DNA of 64,000 bases from Leptospira interrogans. GTDB lineage: Bacteria > Spirochaetota > Leptospiria > Leptospirales > Leptospiraceae. Below are positions 1-15,350 of the stretch, piece after piece (the first letter of the stretch is position 1; every line of letters starts with the position of its first letter). A program made the position numbers and the translations under genes. The DNA lies in NCBI RefSeq assembly GCF_900156205.1, contig NZ_FTNA01000010.1, positions 1 through 64,000 on the forward strand, written 5' to 3'. The notes below the pieces were generated by a model. It ran no database searches. It saw only the letters and a list, made by a program, of their open reading frames with translations, and was not told the DNA's origin.

Positions 1-97
1 CGATGTGCTGAGGCAAGTTCGAGACGCCCCGGAACCCAGTCGAGCACGACGCGAGACTGTGAAGGGGCGAGTCCCTTCTTCGGCAGAAATAAAATGA
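1..97. repeat. GC-richer degenerate repeat fragment at window edge
   Basis: This stretch is clearly richer in G+C than the surrounding DNA and contains GTCGAGC followed by GCGAGACTGTG. Read on the other strand it resembles the units near 4045-4086, 9965-10015 and 42152-42215, which share a core like CAGCGTCTCGCTTCTATTGG. No start codon or convincing coding frame is visible. It could also be the tail of an element lying mostly outside the window. Confidence 0.35.
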
Positions 98-568
98 TTA
101 ATTTATTACTTTTCCAATAGCAGCGAAAAGAGTTGCAACTCCTAACATCCCGCCTAAAATCCAACGAGTTTGAGTAGAAATAGTTTTGCGAATATCTACA
201 ATGGACTTTTGTAATTCTAAGAAATCGGTTTTTGTTTCTGCTCTAAGATCAGCAATTTCAGTTTTTAATTCCTTTCTAATTTTAGCCATTTCGAATTCAA
301 ATTGAAGCTTTAAAATTTTAGAATTTACTTCGCTGAAATTTATTTTCATCTCTGCCCGAAGATCTAAAACTTCTCCTTGAAGATTCACAATTTTAACAGC
401 CACTTCATAACGAAGCTTTTCAATTTCTCCCGATAGAGTTGTTTTCACTTGCTTGATCGTAGAATCTACCTGCGAAATCTCGGACTTTAAAAAAGTTTCA
501 TACTGTTGAAAGCTAATCTCAAGAGTCGCGTTCTTTGAAGCAGTCAACGCTTCTTCTAAAAAAGCCAA
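98..568 (-). CDS. Coiled-coil protein with C-terminal membrane anchor
   Basis: A 156-residue protein built almost entirely of long charged helices with heptad-like spacing (about residues 15-130: repeats such as EIEKLR, LRAEMK, LRAETK), ending in one hydrophobic segment (about 135-153, WILGGMLGVATLFAAIG). This is the architecture of small DUF1640-type coiled-coil proteins, a tail-anchored oligomeric rod; the family assignment is tentative. The start is a TTG preceded by AAGGAAGGA at good spacing. The gene stands alone. No enzymatic motif is present and the function is unknown. Confidence 0.6.
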   Translation of the reverse strand: MAFLEEALTASKNATLEISFQQYETFLKSEISQVDSTIKQVKTTLSGEIEKLRYEVAVKIVNLQGEVLDLRAEMKINFSEVNSKILKLQFEFEMAKIRKELKTEIADLRAETKTDFLELQKSIVDIRKTISTQTRWILGGMLGVATLFAAIGKVIN

Positions 569-1141
569 AAATTGATCCTTCCTTCAGGACCCAATATCTC
601 TTCCATTTGATCAAATTCAAAAAAATCCGAGACACGATCACCAAGTTTTTAAAAAGAAAAGGAACCGAGACAATCACTACAAATATGATCCGAGAATTTC
701 AATCGGGTTCTTCAATACTTTCTCTAAATAAAAGTGCCATTTTAAATGTAGCTAGCCAAAGACATTTAGAAAGAATCAATTGTATTGTTTCCAAAATTTT
801 TTAATCCGATTTTTCTAAAAAAGCTTAGGAGAATTTGATTCTTTTGCAAATTTTTAAGCCAGGTTTCGGTTTTTAATGAAACAAGATTTCAAGTTAATCG
901 TAATCCATTGAAAATAATTTAAAAATATCAAAAAACATTTTCATGATTCTTTCTCAATTTAATGTGGATCCGGCCGAAAATAAAATTATCTTTAGAATAA
1001 TTGTGGAAATTACAACGCGATGTTACATCGCTGGATTTGGGAACCAAAGGGATCAAAAATTTTCAAATAGAATGATTATCAAGTTAAAAATCATTTTAAA
1101 TTCTTATTTAATTTATTATTTCCTGAGAGGACAAAAACACT
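569..1141. other. Spacer without a supported gene
   Basis: AT-rich spacer between the divergent coiled-coil gene and the rhomboid gene. Two short open frames cross it (535-804 and 943-1164), but neither has a good ribosome binding site, compositional signal or recognisable motif. A GAGAGG just before 1132 serves the downstream TTG start. Confidence 0.5.
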
Positions 1142-1810
<669 letters not shown>

Positions 1811-1916
1811 AATTTAACTCGCTGGTTTGATAAAAGAAACATTTTCAAATCAATGATCAAACAACTTTATCAATACTTGATTTTATAGATCCAAGTAAAA
1901 ACAGAAATAAACTTAA

Positions 1917-2019
1917 TAAGGTTGTTGAAAAATTCCATAGTGAAGATTTATAAAATTGCTTCAATTGTCCGTTTCAATACAACGGAAACAGATCAAGAAT
2001 TAATTTTTCAACAACTCTA
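1917..2019 (+). repeat. Family A MITE-like element, copy A1
   Basis: About 103 bp. The left end GTTGTTGAAAAATT (1921-1934) is the reverse complement of the right end AATTTTTCAACAAC (2002-2015). The interior shares GCTTCAAT and the CCGTTTC block with copies at 3838, 9355, 26773, 29878 and 56996. Confidence 0.8.
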
Positions 2020-2094
2020 ATATTAAAGTAAGTTTGTGGAGAAATAACTTTCTTAAAGTAATAACTCTCAGATTTACTACTAATCTTATAAAAT

Positions 2095-2170
2095 TAAATA
2101 CCATAAATTTTTATTGCAAAGCCCTCTTTAGCACAAAGTATTGAAAACTTTATTTATAATTCTGAGTAAT
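2095..2170 (-). repeat. Family C palindromic element, copy C1
   Basis: Its right end TTTATAATTCTGAGTAA is the family C terminus. Read on the minus strand it aligns with 45141-45233 over the blocks CAATACTTTGT, GGGCTTT and TAAAAATTT. Confidence 0.6.
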
Positions 2171-2277
2171 ACGATTCGATTGTGTTTTATAATCAAATTC
2201 CTACAATGACGAACCAATATAAAAATGATTGTCAATAAGGAAAAAATCTCAGCCCCTGTAGGAAATCCGGAGAATGA

Positions 2278-2712
2278 ATGAGCAAACACGGCTTTTTTCA
2301 GATTACCCAAAAACTTTTCTTAAGAAAAGGAGACGAACTTCTAATTCTCAGAGATCGCAAATCTGGTTTAGGAGATTTGCCCGGCGGGAGGATGAACGAA
2401 AATGAATTCTTTGAAGATTGGAGCCTCAGCATGCAACGCGAGATTGAGGAAGAATTAGGTTCGCAAGTACAAATTAGAGTTTCTACAAAGCCATTGTTCA
2501 TTCACAAACACAAAGTTAACGAAGGAAATTTTCCTTGTATCATTATTGCTTATCACGCGGATTATCTAGGAGGGGACATTATTCTCTCCGATGAGCACGA
2601 TTATATCTCATGGGAAAAAGTTCAAACTTATGAACCGAGTCCCTTATTTACCGAATATATGCTCGACGCGGTAAACCTATATCTCAAGGAATATGCCCCT
2701 TTAGTACATTAA
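2278..2712 (+). CDS. Nudix hydrolase
   Basis: 144-residue protein with a single Nudix fold; members hydrolyse nucleoside diphosphates linked to another moiety, using Mg2+ bound by the Nudix box. The box is at residues 37-61: Gly37, Glu43, then Arg54-Glu55, Glu58-Glu59 and Gly61. The gap between Glu43 and Arg54 is ten residues instead of the canonical seven, so this is a variant box with a small insertion, and the substrate cannot be predicted. The start has GGAGA upstream. The next gene begins 11 bp downstream and is probably co-transcribed. Confidence 0.8.
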   Translation: MSKHGFFQITQKLFLRKGDELLILRDRKSGLGDLPGGRMNENEFFEDWSLSMQREIEEELGSQVQIRVSTKPLFIHKHKVNEGNFPCIIIAYHADYLGGDIILSDEHDYISWEKVQTYEPSPLFTEYMLDAVNLYLKEYAPLVH

Positions 2713-2723
2713 AAAAAAAGAAT

Positions 2724-3746
2724 ATGATTCTATTTTGGAAAAACGTAGCCGCTTCATTCATCTTAATTCCTATTTTTTTAGGAATTGCGTATATCTTTTC
2801 AGGAAAACAAATTTCATCGGAACAATACAACCCCCTCACCCGTAAGGAATATCAAATTTTAACAAATGGCTACGATAGAAATGCAGGAAACGTAGTCGTA
2901 ATTCAGCCAGAGTGGAGATTAGAAAATTTTTCTTCCGAAGAAAGATTTCTTAAATTTGTGGAGGCACCTCTCAAACAAGCCAAACAAAACGGGCTTTTAA
3001 AAAAGAATACTTTAGTGGTTTTTCCGCCTCATACTGGAAGTTTTTTGTATTTTTTAAATTCCCGCCAAGAAGTTTTTAAAAAAGCAAATCTTGAAGAAGC
3101 ATTCCATTTTATTAAATTAGAGATTCTTTTTAAATCTATATTTGGATTGAATACGGAACAGAAACCGAACCCCAGCTCTACATATTTAAGAATTTTTTCC
3201 AATTTATCCAGAACCTACGGTGTTTATATTCTACCAGGTTCAATTTTAACACCGATTGAAAATTCAAATCCTGATTTCAAAATTTGGCAAGAAGTAGTTT
3301 ATATTTTTGATCCGAATAAACAAATCTCTTTTAAAGAAAACATATTGGCTAGAACTCCTACGGCGACCTGGAAAAAAAATTTAACCGCTTTCCAAAAAAT
3401 GGAAATACAGTCTAACGAAATCGAAAATAATTCACTAACAACTTATCAATTTCCTTTTGCAAGATTTGGAATTTTCTATCTGGATGAATTTAAAAACCCT
3501 GAATTTCAGGAAAAAGTGAAAAAAACATTCGTTTCAAGAGTGATCGTGTTAGGTGAGAATCCTTCCGAAACGGATCTAAAAGAATGGGCTACAAAATCCA
3601 ATTTAGAATCGACGATTCGAGTCATTCCTTCAGGTTCTTTTTTGGATAAAACTTATGGGGGAGGAAGTTATATTAAAACTAGATATGGTTCTTCAACTCC
3701 GGGAGTAAATAGTAGAGAACCTCTAATTTTAAATTTATTCTTATAA
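2724..3746 (+). CDS. Membrane-anchored protein with nitrilase-like fold, probably non-catalytic
   Basis: 340 residues, one N-terminal membrane segment (about 8-26), then a domain facing out of the cytoplasm. The strand pattern NVVVIQPEW (about 56-64), [15 protein letters not shown] (about 92-106), [11 protein letters not shown] (about 165-175) and [11 protein letters not shown] recalls carbon-nitrogen hydrolases such as the Lnt/nitrilase fold. The position where the family has its catalytic Glu reads PPHTG, and no clear Cys-containing nucleophile motif follows, so it is either a degenerate member or unrelated. It probably forms an operon with the Nudix gene. Function unknown. Confidence 0.5.
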   Translation: MILFWKNVAASFILIPIFLGIAYIFSGKQISSEQYNPLTRKEYQILTNGYDRNAGNVVVIQPEWRLENFSSEERFLKFVEAPLKQAKQNGLLKKNTLVVFPPHTGSFLYFLNSRQEVFKKANLEEAFHFIKLEILFKSIFGLNTEQKPNPSSTYLRIFSNLSRTYGVYILPGSILTPIENSNPDFKIWQEVVYIFDPNKQISFKENILARTPTATWKKNLTAFQKMEIQSNEIENNSLTTYQFPFARFGIFYLDEFKNPEFQEKVKKTFVSRVIVLGENPSETDLKEWATKSNLESTIRVIPSGSFLDKTYGGGSYIKTRYGSSTPGVNSREPLILNLFL

Positions 3747-4095
3747 CCTAAAGAAATTTGTATATAAAAAATTAGAAATTTACTAATATATAATATTGAT
3801 AATCCACTAAAATTTTAAATAAAACAAATCTTCACATTAGAGTTACTGAAAATTTTACAGTTCAAATTAACAGAACTGACTCAATCGACTATCTCCATGA
3901 AATAGAAACAGATGGAGAATTCATTTTTCAAAAACTCTATTCATTTTTGAACTTATTACAAAACCTAGAAATTACGAAAATTTGATGATGGATAACTACT
4001 GTAAAATTCGTAAACGTTCAACCTAAGTTCCTGCATTCTTTGAAAGCTAAAGTGTCTCTCTTCTATTGATGATCGAGATAAATTCTAAACTCACC
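3747..4095. other. Intergenic spacer with family A element
   Basis: Non-coding spacer between convergent genes. It carries family A copy A2 (3838-3940) and, around 4045-4086, a degenerate unit (TGTCTCTCTTCTATTGATG) related to 9965-10015. No clear terminator hairpin was seen. Confidence 0.55.
3838..3940 (+). repeat. Family A MITE-like element, copy A2
   Basis: Starts TAGAGTTACTGAAAATTTTA and ends AATTCATTTTTCAAAAACTC-TA, the diverged termini of family A. The interior keeps the AACAGAACTGACTCAATCGA and GATGGAGAATTCATTTTTCA blocks seen in the other copies. Confidence 0.75.
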
Positions 4096-5196
4096 TTATT
4101 TACTTCTTACTTCTTCATAGAGTTTCCAAATACTCCAGTCCTCGGGTTGAAAATCCAATTTACTAAGAAACAATTGGCCTGGCTCCGCTTCACAAACAAT
4201 TCGATCGTCCCCTGTCAAAAAAACGCGCTCACATAAAATCGGAAGATTTTGACTTTTTTTTGCGGGACCCCAAAGATGCACCTTCCCAGAGTAACCGGAC
4301 AAAAACTCATTTTTTTTAGATAACTTCCAGGGATTAATTTCTTTTCGACTAACAGTAAAAAGTTTCGTGATTACCGGTTTAGCCTTAGAAGAAAAATTAA
4401 TTCTTCTAAGATGTAGTTTACCAATTTCTCCACCAATATAATAAGCACTTTCTCCATTTCCATAATATAAAATTGGACTGAGAATATCCTTATCTATCTT
4501 TTCTGCTGTTTTTTGAAAAGGATGAAACCAATATAAATTATAGGCACCAGCGTTTCCTGAAAAAATTAAAAAAGAATTTCCCGAAGGATACATTAAAAAA
4601 CGTGTTTTTAAATTAGGAAAAGGTGATACGATTTTTTCCTTTTGTAAAACAAGAACTGGTTTTCTAGGCTCGACCGTTTTTTCTTCATAAAGATTATCAT
4701 CAACGAAATAGTAAATTTTTGATCCATCGGGTAAAATCGATCCTCGACTTTTACAGGAAACCTGAGCACCTGCTTCGTAAGAAAGACTAGAATCTTTTAA
4801 AGAAATAGCTACATATCTACAACCGCCGGAAGCTTGCATCGTGTATTCAACCAAAGCATAATTCGCATTTTGAGAGAGGGAAAGATTGGAAGGAATCTGA
4901 TCCAAACTCCTGGAATTATTTTCTCCTGCTGCGAGATCCTGAAAAAAAATCTTTTGATCTTCGGTCCAAACAAGTTTTAAACGATCGTTTGAAAATTCTA
5001 TGATCCGAGTAGATTCCGGAGCTTCTGCAGAAAGAAGTTCGTCTCTATCTTTAGGAAATTGAAGTTTTTCCTTCAATTTTTCCGAAGCTTTTTCGTATTT
5101 TTCTTGTTCGACGAGTTCTTGAATTTCTTCGATAAAAGTTTCGTGACTACTTTTGCAGAAATTAAAAAAAGAAATCCCAAATAAGACTAGGATCAT
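4096..5196 (-). CDS. Beta-propeller-like lipoprotein of unknown function
   Basis: From the ATG at 5196 the protein has 366 residues: a short signal [14 protein letters not shown] with a spirochaetal lipobox and Cys14, a helical TPR-like stretch ([20 protein letters not shown]), then repeated strand-rich blades ([49 protein letters not shown]) like a WD40/PD40 propeller. An upstream TTG at 5355 extends the frame by 53 residues, but the internal ATG has AAAAAGGA before it and yields a proper lipoprotein signal, so 5196 is preferred. Likely outer-envelope; no enzyme motif. Confidence 0.65.
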   Translation of the reverse strand: MILVLFGISFFNFCKSSHETFIEEIQELVEQEKYEKASEKLKEKLQFPKDRDELLSAEAPESTRIIEFSNDRLKLVWTEDQKIFFQDLAAGENNSRSLDQIPSNLSLSQNANYALVEYTMQASGGCRYVAISLKDSSLSYEAGAQVSCKSRGSILPDGSKIYYFVDDNLYEEKTVEPRKPVLVLQKEKIVSPFPNLKTRFLMYPSGNSFLIFSGNAGAYNLYWFHPFQKTAEKIDKDILSPILYYGNGESAYYIGGEIGKLHLRRINFSSKAKPVITKLFTVSRKEINPWKLSKKNEFLSGYSGKVHLWGPAKKSQNLPILCERVFLTGDDRIVCEAEPGQLFLSKLDFQPEDWSIWKLYEEVRSK

Positions 5197-5437
5197 GTTC
5201 CTTTTTATAAAAATCTGTTTAAGAAAAAACGAAATCTTACTGCTTATTATTTTTTCATGAGAGAACAAATAGATTCCTAGAAAAATTGCAAAACAATAGG
5301 GTTTGATTTTATTTTTCAAAATAGTTTTAAATTTCATAATATACTGATAGTCCAACTCAGAAACTTTTTTATTTTTTATAATAAAGCCGTAACGTTATTA
5401 TAAAAATTTCCAGGATAATAAAAAACTTTTTCCAAGT

Positions 5438-6043
5438 CTATTGTTCAAATCGGCCTGTAAATTCCAATTCCTTTTGAAAAAGGTCCCTAGCCCTTCTACC
5501 AGTAGTTTTTGTATCTAGAAAAGAAATCCCTCCGTTTAAAACGGAGCCGATATACGGCAACCAGGAAAATCTTGAAGAAAAATTTCCATTCCTTTGAAAC
5601 AATTTCCATCCCAAATGAAACCCGATTGAACGAAAGATTTCCAAAGTAGCCGGTCTAACGAGTACTCTGGTGCCAACGTCTCTAACGATAGAACGAATCA
5701 AGGCGTGATTTTTATCCGGAAAAATACAATAACTCATAATCTCGGGAGATACTTGAGATTCTTTTCCATAAAGAGCGGCAATATCTTTTACGAGATGACC
5801 TTGAATTCTATAAAATAAGATCATTTCCGGTAACAAAGTCAAATAACCGAAATGTCTTTTAGAAATAGAAAGCCCAAGTCCAATTGCACCGGCTCTAATC
5901 GAGGCCTTTTGAATACATTCTTGAATGAGTTCAGAAGGATTTCCTACGGTTTTGCCAAATGGGCTTCGATATCCTCTAAGATCGGTCAATAAGGATAGAA
6001 ATTTTTCAGAAAAAACTTCTGCGAAGGAAATATGGTTTTCCAT
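5438..6043 (-). CDS. EcsC-family-like protein
   Basis: 201 residues, mostly helical with amphipathic or weakly hydrophobic stretches: [25 protein letters not shown] followed by [18 protein letters not shown] resembles the conserved core of EcsC-type proteins, which accompany membrane transport and protease secretion genes in other bacteria. The late segment ([19 protein letters not shown]) fits the Gly-rich hairpin of that family. It is divergently placed to prfA, 41 bp between starts. Function in Leptospira unknown; the assignment rests on pattern only. Confidence 0.5.
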   Translation of the reverse strand: MENHISFAEVFSEKFLSLLTDLRGYRSPFGKTVGNPSELIQECIQKASIRAGAIGLGLSISKRHFGYLTLLPEMILFYRIQGHLVKDIAALYGKESQVSPEIMSYCIFPDKNHALIRSIVRDVGTRVLVRPATLEIFRSIGFHLGWKLFQRNGNFSSRFSWLPYIGSVLNGGISFLDTKTTGRRARDLFQKELEFTGRFEQ

Positions 6044-6060
6044 AGAGTGCGTTGATTTAT

Positions 6061-7148
<1,088 letters not shown>

Positions 7149-7207
7149 AATTTTAATAAATTTACATATTAAAAAATTCCCAATGAACAACCACTGGAAT
7201 CCATAAA

Positions 7208-8710
<1,503 letters not shown>

Positions 8711-8889
8711 TTAATTTTAATATACTAATTTAATGTATAAAATTTATTTATAGAAATCTAGATAAAATCCAAAAAAGAACCATAGTCTTAATTAAACTTT
8801 TGTATAAAATCGTCGTTTTATGGACATTATAAAAATGGAAAAACTATTTTATATAAAAATTCCCTCAGTGTAAATTTAATGCAAAAAAA

Positions 8890-9041
8890 GTTTTACCGTG
8901 AAATCTAAATTTGAGGTGAGTTCGGAAGTCCATGGTTTATTTTTCTAAAAACCTGATTTTTCCATAAAAATGAATGTTTAAAAATTCATTATGTGACTTA
9001 ATCTGTGGGAACTCTCACAAATTTAGATTTCACGGTAAAAC
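8890..9041. repeat. 152-bp structure with perfect 24-bp inverted repeat ends
   Basis: Positions 8890-8913 (GTTTTACCGTGAAATC...) are the exact reverse complement of 9018-9041. A similar sequence to the right arm recurs at about 33427-33465 (TATATTTTACGGTAAAACTT), showing this is a mobile or multiplied module and not a single hairpin. Confidence 0.8.
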
Positions 9042-9152
9042 TTTGAAATGTGGGAACTCCCACAAATCACGATTTTACGAACAAATTCTAAAATTGTAGG
9101 AACTCATACTTTTAAAAAATTTTTTCTCATTTTCTTACGCCGAACTCACGTT
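8915..9152. repeat. Family B inverted-repeat element, copy B1
   Basis: Left end GGTGAGTTCGGA and right end TTACGCCGAACTCACGTT are imperfect inverted repeats of the family B terminus. The interior contains paired TGTGGGAACTCCCACA-type palindromes and the GTAGGAACTCATACTTTT block shared with B4 at 49474-49644. Confidence 0.65.
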
Positions 9153-9354
9153 CAATTTATAGGAGTTCCTACAGATTTTGTTTCTTTACAAAAGTCTAAA
9201 TACATCTTTCGTAATTTAACTCGTATGAGTTCCTACATCTTTCAAAATTAAGAGCCTACCTCAAAACTTTAGAATAATCATTTTTAAATCTTCAGCAAAA
9301 TGTAGTAGCTCCCACAGAAACTGTTGTATTGTATGATTTAGAGTTTTTTAATAT

Positions 9355-9451
9355 TATAGTTATTGAAAAATTAATTCTCCTTCTGTTGCATGGGAAGCCG
9401 TCGATCGAAGCAATTTTGTTAATCTCCGTTATGAATTTTTTAACAACTCTA
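9355..9451 (-). repeat. Family A MITE-like element, copy A3 (inverted)
   Basis: Lies in reverse orientation to A1. Read on the minus strand it gives AGAGTTGTTAAAAAATTCAT, then GGAGATTAACAAAATTGCTT and AGAAGGAGAATTAATTTTTC, matching A4 almost block for block. Confidence 0.8.
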
Positions 9452-9569
9452 TTTTTCTGTTATTATAATTTTTGTAAGAGTTCCCACTTTACGGGAAAAT
9501 AAACTTTCATAGAAAAATATTTTAAGATGGGCAAAATGGCGACCTAGGCTTAAAAAATCTCAAAAATTT

Positions 9570-9788
9570 TACGTAGTCGTCCCTAAAAAAGGCCTCAAAT
9601 GTCGTATAACATAAATAAAACGCCATCCAAGAACAAATAGTAAGAAATAAAATCACCGGAAAGCATTAAAAAATTATATAAAACGTGGTGAAAATTAAAC
9701 TAGAAAAAGCTAAATTTTTTGAAATCCTTTAGATTCTTCTTTTAGCCTCAAAATTTGAGTTTTTCCATTTTTTCAGGAACGACTATGT
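9570..9788. repeat. 219-bp element with imperfect terminal inverted repeats
   Basis: The left end TACGTAGTCGTCCCTAAAAA (9570-9589) matches the reverse complement of the right end (9769-9788, TTTTCAGGAACGACTATGTA) with about three mismatches. No open frame of note lies between the ends. Seen once in this window. Confidence 0.55.
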
Positions 9789-9964
9789 AATCATTTTTTA
9801 GAAATTTTTAATCAAATGCGGTAGTTCCTACAAATTAAGTCGTGTTTGGAAACTTTCAAGTAGTTCTAATGTCGTTCAATTTTCGTAGTAATTCCCACAT
9901 TTTTGTGAAACTCAATCTCGCGGGTCATTCGAAAAATTCAGCAAACACCTCTTAAGGATCGGTG

Positions 9965-10015
9965 AAACTCAGCGTCTCGCTTCTATTGGCGCTCGACAGG
10001 ATTTGGGACAAGTTC
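9965..10015. repeat. GC-richer unit of the CAGCGTCTCGC type
   Basis: CAGCGTCTCGCTTCTATTGG followed by CGCTCGACAGG. Related units occur at 42152-42215, 4045-4086 (degenerate) and, inverted, within 1-70. Confidence 0.45.
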
Positions 10016-10019
10016 TAAA

Positions 10020-12173
10020 TCAACCAATCGAAAGAGGAATATGAATTTTAAACTGAGTTCCTTTTTTAGAGTCAGATGAAAAGTCGATCTTACCACCTAG
10101 TTGTCTCACAAGTATATTCACAAGTTTTAATCCGAGCGAATTAGAATCCTTCAGATCAAAACCAAAAGGCATACCAATTCCATTGTCTTCAACACGCATT
10201 TCTAAATTTTCACCTGATTTAGAAAACGAGACTCTTAACTCCGGTTTGTTAGGAATTGATCTACCTTCCGGAAAAGCATACTTTAAAGAATTTGAAACTA
10301 ATTCGTTGATAATCAATCCGATCGGAATTGCACGGTTAACCGTAATATCCAAAGGCTCTAATAAAGTTACTAATACAACCGAATCTGATTTTCCATAAAC
10401 CTGGAAAAGTTGATTTAAAAGTTTTTCGATATAAACAGAATATTGAATTTTACCCAAATTCTCGGATTGATAAAGTTCCTCATGAATCATGGACATCGTC
10501 CTGAGTCGATTCTGGCTTTCTATAAAAACAGAAAGGCTTTGTTTATCCTGAACGTAATCGGATTGCATGGATAATAAAGAAGAAATCACTTGAAGATTAT
10601 TTTTTACTCTATGATGAATTTCCTTCAACATAACCTCTTTTTCGTTCAGAGAGAGTTGTAACTTTCTTTCTGCGGATTTGATTTCTGTAAAATCAAGAAG
10701 AGTCACAATCACACTAGAAAGAGAAGATTCAAAACCAGGCGGAACGGACCAGCGAATTTTGATGTCAAGTCTTGTATTATCCTTAACCCTAAAACCAACT
10801 TCAACTTCGTAAAAATAAGATTTTTCGCGAATCTTTCTTAAAACTCTTTTAAAAACTTTAAAATTATCCTGACTGAAAAAAAATCTCCAGCCTTTATAAA
10901 CCTCATCTATAGATCCGACCCTCAACAAATTTACAGTTTCTTGATTTACTCCAACTACTTGGATCGAATTAAAACAATGCCGAACAAAATCGGGACGTGT
11001 TTCGATGTAATCGGAAAAAATGTCCCCTTGAATATCAGAAGGAAGACAATCTAAAACTCGTTTGAGTTCAGAATAGTCTGCCTCGATAATTGCAACGGGA
11101 AGGTGTTCAAACAATCCCATATATCGAGTCTGGCTTTTTTCAAGAGCGGCCCTTGCTTCATTCTTTTCTTGAATTTCTTCTCGAAGAATTTCATTAGAAC
11201 GAAGAAGTTCATGAGTTCTTTCTTCCACTTTCTCTTCTAAACTTTGATGAGAAATTCTAAGCTGATCTTCCACTTCTTTTCTTTCATTCACCATACTCAC
11301 AACAAGTAAACTCGTGATGGATAAAACTGCGATAAAGAACTGAAGTAAAATACTAGACTCCCCAATAGATTCCGCATTGAACCTTGTAGGAATCGATCCA
11401 AAGATCGCTATGATAGAAGAAAGGATAACTGCTAAACTGCTGGCCCGTTCTCCCAATCGAAATGCCGACCAAAGAATCAGAGGAACCAAAACATAACCTA
11501 AAGAATAATTGAAGAAAAAAACTGAAGTAGTTAAATCAAATGAAGTAAGAGAAAAAAATACGATTAAAAAAAGTAATATTGCAGATTCAAAAAATTCTTT
11601 CCATCGAAATAACTTGTATGGCCCTCTAAACCAAAACAGAATAAACGGTGCTCCTACATAAACTCCAAGTACTTCTCCCACCCACCAAGTCAACCAACTC
11701 TGACGAATTGAGGATAAGTCGATCTCTCCCAAAAAGTACATCGAAGCCACAGAACCGGTCGCGTTGATTACACATACAATCGCTTCTAGAAAAATAAAAA
11801 GAAATACAAACTGAGTACGATCGGAAATCTTATATCCGGGAATCTTACGGGTAAGAACGGTCTTTCCAACATAGCTTTGAAATGCAGAAAAAAAACCGAT
11901 CAAAAAGTTAAGATATAAATTATCTCCGGATAATATACCCGTTCCAAAGTTGAAAAGAACAGAAGCTAAAAAAACTCCTAAAACCGCATAATTTCCAAAA
12001 AGTAAAGTGAAACCAAGTGCTGCTCCAGAAGCAGGCCAAATCGCGGCAGCATAACTTGGATAAATCGCAGTTTTCCTTCCAATCAGCGCGAGGACATAAT
12101 AGATCATTCCAGAAATAAAAATGATTCCGCAGATCTTTACGATTTCTTTGAAACGAAGAGACAAAATGATCAA
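10020..12173 (-). CDS. MASE1-PAS-HisKA_2 sensor histidine kinase
   Basis: 717 residues. N-terminal integral membrane MASE1 sensor (about 10-300, eight or more hydrophobic segments, with [18 protein letters not shown]), a coiled linker ([19 protein letters not shown]), a PAS-like region (about 350-500), then a HisKA_2 dimerisation domain with the phospho-acceptor in [18 protein letters not shown] (His at about 520) and a HATPase with N box [13 protein letters not shown]1 box DNGIGMPFG and G2 box [15 protein letters not shown]. The cognate response regulator is not adjacent and the signal is unknown. The TTG at 12173 lacks a clear ribosome binding site; ATG 12107 is an alternative. Confidence 0.88.
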   Translation of the reverse strand: MIILSLRFKEIVKICGIIFISGMIYYVLALIGRKTAIYPSYAAAIWPASGAALGFTLLFGNYAVLGVFLASVLFNFGTGILSGDNLYLNFLIGFFSAFQSYVGKTVLTRKIPGYKISDRTQFVFLFIFLEAIVCVINATGSVASMYFLGEIDLSSIRQSWLTWWVGEVLGVYVGAPFILFWFRGPYKLFRWKEFFESAILLFLIVFFSLTSFDLTTSVFFFNYSLGYVLVPLILWSAFRLGERASSLAVILSSIIAIFGSIPTRFNAESIGESSILLQFFIAVLSITSLLVVSMVNERKEVEDQLRISHQSLEEKVEERTHELLRSNEILREEIQEKNEARAALEKSQTRYMGLFEHLPVAIIEADYSELKRVLDCLPSDIQGDIFSDYIETRPDFVRHCFNSIQVVGVNQETVNLLRVGSIDEVYKGWRFFFSQDNFKVFKRVLRKIREKSYFYEVEVGFRVKDNTRLDIKIRWSVPPGFESSLSSVIVTLLDFTEIKSAERKLQLSLNEKEVMLKEIHHRVKNNLQVISSLLSMQSDYVQDKQSLSVFIESQNRLRTMSMIHEELYQSENLGKIQYSVYIEKLLNQLFQVYGKSDSVVLVTLLEPLDITVNRAIPIGLIINELVSNSLKYAFPEGRSIPNKPELRVSFSKSGENLEMRVEDNGIGMPFGFDLKDSNSLGLKLVNILVRQLGGKIDFSSDSKKGTQFKIHIPLSIG

Positions 12174-12195
12174 TCCAAATTAAATTTGTTCTATA

Positions 12196-13971
<1,776 letters not shown>

Positions 13972-14018
13972 CGTAGGAATCTAGTTGCGTAAACCCAAAA
14001 GGATTCTAAACTTTAAGT

Positions 14019-14567
14019 ATGAGAACTTTTCTCGGAATCTCTATTCCAGAAGAAATAAAAGAACAATTAACTTCGATTTGTTACGGTCTTTCGGACATTC
14101 GATGGGTTCCAAAAGAAAACTTTCACATCACCTTAGTATTCTTAGGCGAACAATCCTCTGAATGTCTGGACATTCTATCCGACTTTTGCTCGGAAATATC
14201 TTTTACCGAATTTGATCTGAGTTTAAAATCAGTGGGAACTTTCGGGAAACAAAAATCTCCTTCTATCCTTTTTGCAGCTGTAAAACCTTCCATCGAACTT
14301 TCACAACTTCACAAAACTTTAGATTCCGGAATTCGCAAACTTGGTTTTTCTATAGATCGACAGAATTATCAGCCTCATCTTACAATCGGCCGTTTTAAAA
14401 ATTCGAACGAAACAAGAGTAATTATGTACTTGGAAGAATTTGCAAATTTTGTTTCTTCCAATTTTAAGGTTTCCGAATTTCATATCTACTCTTCTAAAAC
14501 ATTCTCAAATGGACCGGTCTATTCCATCGAAGAATCTTTTTCACTTTTACCGTCTTACAAAATATGA
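14019..14567 (+). CDS. thpR: RNA 2',3'-cyclic phosphodiesterase (2'-5' RNA ligase family)
   Basis: 182 residues, usual for the LigT/ThpR branch of the 2H phosphoesterase superfamily. Both catalytic HxT motifs are intact: FHITLVFLG (His36, Thr38) and PHLTIGRF (His120, Thr122), in the expected bilobal arrangement. The enzyme opens 2',3'-cyclic phosphates to 2'-phosphates and ligates 2'-5' RNA in vitro; its in vivo role in bacteria is unclear. It sits 47 bp after pabB and 49 bp before aat, suggesting co-transcription. Confidence 0.88.
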   Translation: MRTFLGISIPEEIKEQLTSICYGLSDIRWVPKENFHITLVFLGEQSSECLDILSDFCSEISFTEFDLSLKSVGTFGKQKSPSILFAAVKPSIELSQLHKTLDSGIRKLGFSIDRQNYQPHLTIGRFKNSNETRVIMYLEEFANFVSSNFKVSEFHIYSSKTFSNGPVYSIEESFSLLPSYKI

Positions 14568-14616
14568 AAATCCTAAATTATAAAGTTTTAGAAAATTCTA
14601 AAATAGGAAACAAACC

Positions 14617-15276
14617 TTGAAAGACTTCTCCGATTTTTTTCGAAACCCTCACATTTGGGATCGAGAAATTGTAGCGGTCGGAGGTGATCTTTCTCCCGAG
14701 CGACTTTTATATGCGTATAAAAACGGTATTTTTCCCTGGTCGGATCAACCGATCCTTTGGTATTGTTTAGACCCGAGAAGTATTTTTGATCTTAACAAAC
14801 TACATATTTCTAAACGATTAAAAAGAAAAATCAATCAAAAACGTTATACGATTACATTCAACCGTGCATTTGAACAAGTGATGCGATGTTGTGCTTATCG
14901 TCCAGGTGAAGATACTTGGATCACAGATCTTTTTATCAAAAGTTACACTGAATTTCATAAACTTGGTTATGCTCATTCTTTAGAAGTTTGGGACGAAAAC
15001 GGAAAGTTAGGTGGAGGAGTTTACGGAATTGCAATCGGAAATTTTTTTGCCGGTGAATCTATGTTTTCTTTCATTCCAGACTTTGGAAAAATAGGACTCT
15101 TTCATTTATTTGAAACTTTAAAAAAAGATCATTTTACTCTGTTCGATACTCAACAATTAAATCTAGTTACTCTAAGTCTTGGAGCTTATCAGATTCCAAA
15201 AAAAGAATATCTCAAACGATTAGAATCTGCCGTAGCTTCCGGGAAAAAATGGAATCCTTCCCATTTCGTTCTTTAA
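14617..15276 (+). CDS. aat: Leucyl/phenylalanyl-tRNA-protein transferase
   Basis: 219 residues. Transfers Leu or Phe from aminoacyl-tRNA to N-terminal Arg or Lys of proteins, making N-degrons for ClpAPS. Family hallmarks: [21 protein letters not shown] (21-41), [10 protein letters not shown], the Tyr-rich [12 protein letters not shown], and [20 protein letters not shown]. The start is TTG, with TAGGAAA upstream. It is the third gene of the pabB-thpR-aat run. No clpS or clpA is in the window. Confidence 0.92.
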   Translation: MKDFSDFFRNPHIWDREIVAVGGDLSPERLLYAYKNGIFPWSDQPILWYCLDPRSIFDLNKLHISKRLKRKINQKRYTITFNRAFEQVMRCCAYRPGEDTWITDLFIKSYTEFHKLGYAHSLEVWDENGKLGGGVYGIAIGNFFAGESMFSFIPDFGKIGLFHLFETLKKDHFTLFDTQQLNLVTLSLGAYQIPKKEYLKRLESAVASGKKWNPSHFVL

Positions 15277-15350
15277 AAAACGTATTTACATTTTTCCTGA
15301 GGATGTTGGACTTCTCCAATCAATCATTCTATTCAATAGGAAATTTACAA

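Larger units (their letters stand above)
1811..2277. other. Repeat-containing intergenic spacer
   Basis: No coding signal. It holds one family A inverted-repeat element (1917-2019) and one family C element (about 2095-2170); the remainder is AT-rich. The GGAGAATGA just before 2278 is the ribosome binding site of the Nudix gene. Confidence 0.6.
8711..10019. other. 1.3-kb repeat-rich intergenic region
   Basis: No supported gene. It contains, in order, one arm of a perfect 24-bp inverted repeat (8890-8913 with 9018-9041), family B element B1 (8915-9152), several hairpins of the type TGTGGGAACTCCCACA (9003-9018, 9051-9066), family A copy A3 (9355-9451), an element with 20-bp imperfect terminal inverted repeats (9570-9788) and a GC-richer unit at 9965-10015. 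The frame 9048-9251 is translated repeat. Confidence 0.65.

Noticed and set aside
535..804. 89-codon plus-strand frame
   Set aside because: No ribosome binding site, overlaps the start region of the coiled-coil gene on the other strand, and no recognisable domain; probably open by chance.
9048..9251. 67-codon frame beginning MWELPQ
   Set aside because: Entirely within a family B repeat; a near-identical N terminus appears in the repeat at 49539, so it is translated repeat and not a gene.
15249..15350. 34-residue N-terminal extension of the small Lys-rich secreted protein
   Set aside because: It overlaps aat and hides the signal peptide; the ATG at 15351 has a ribosome binding site.
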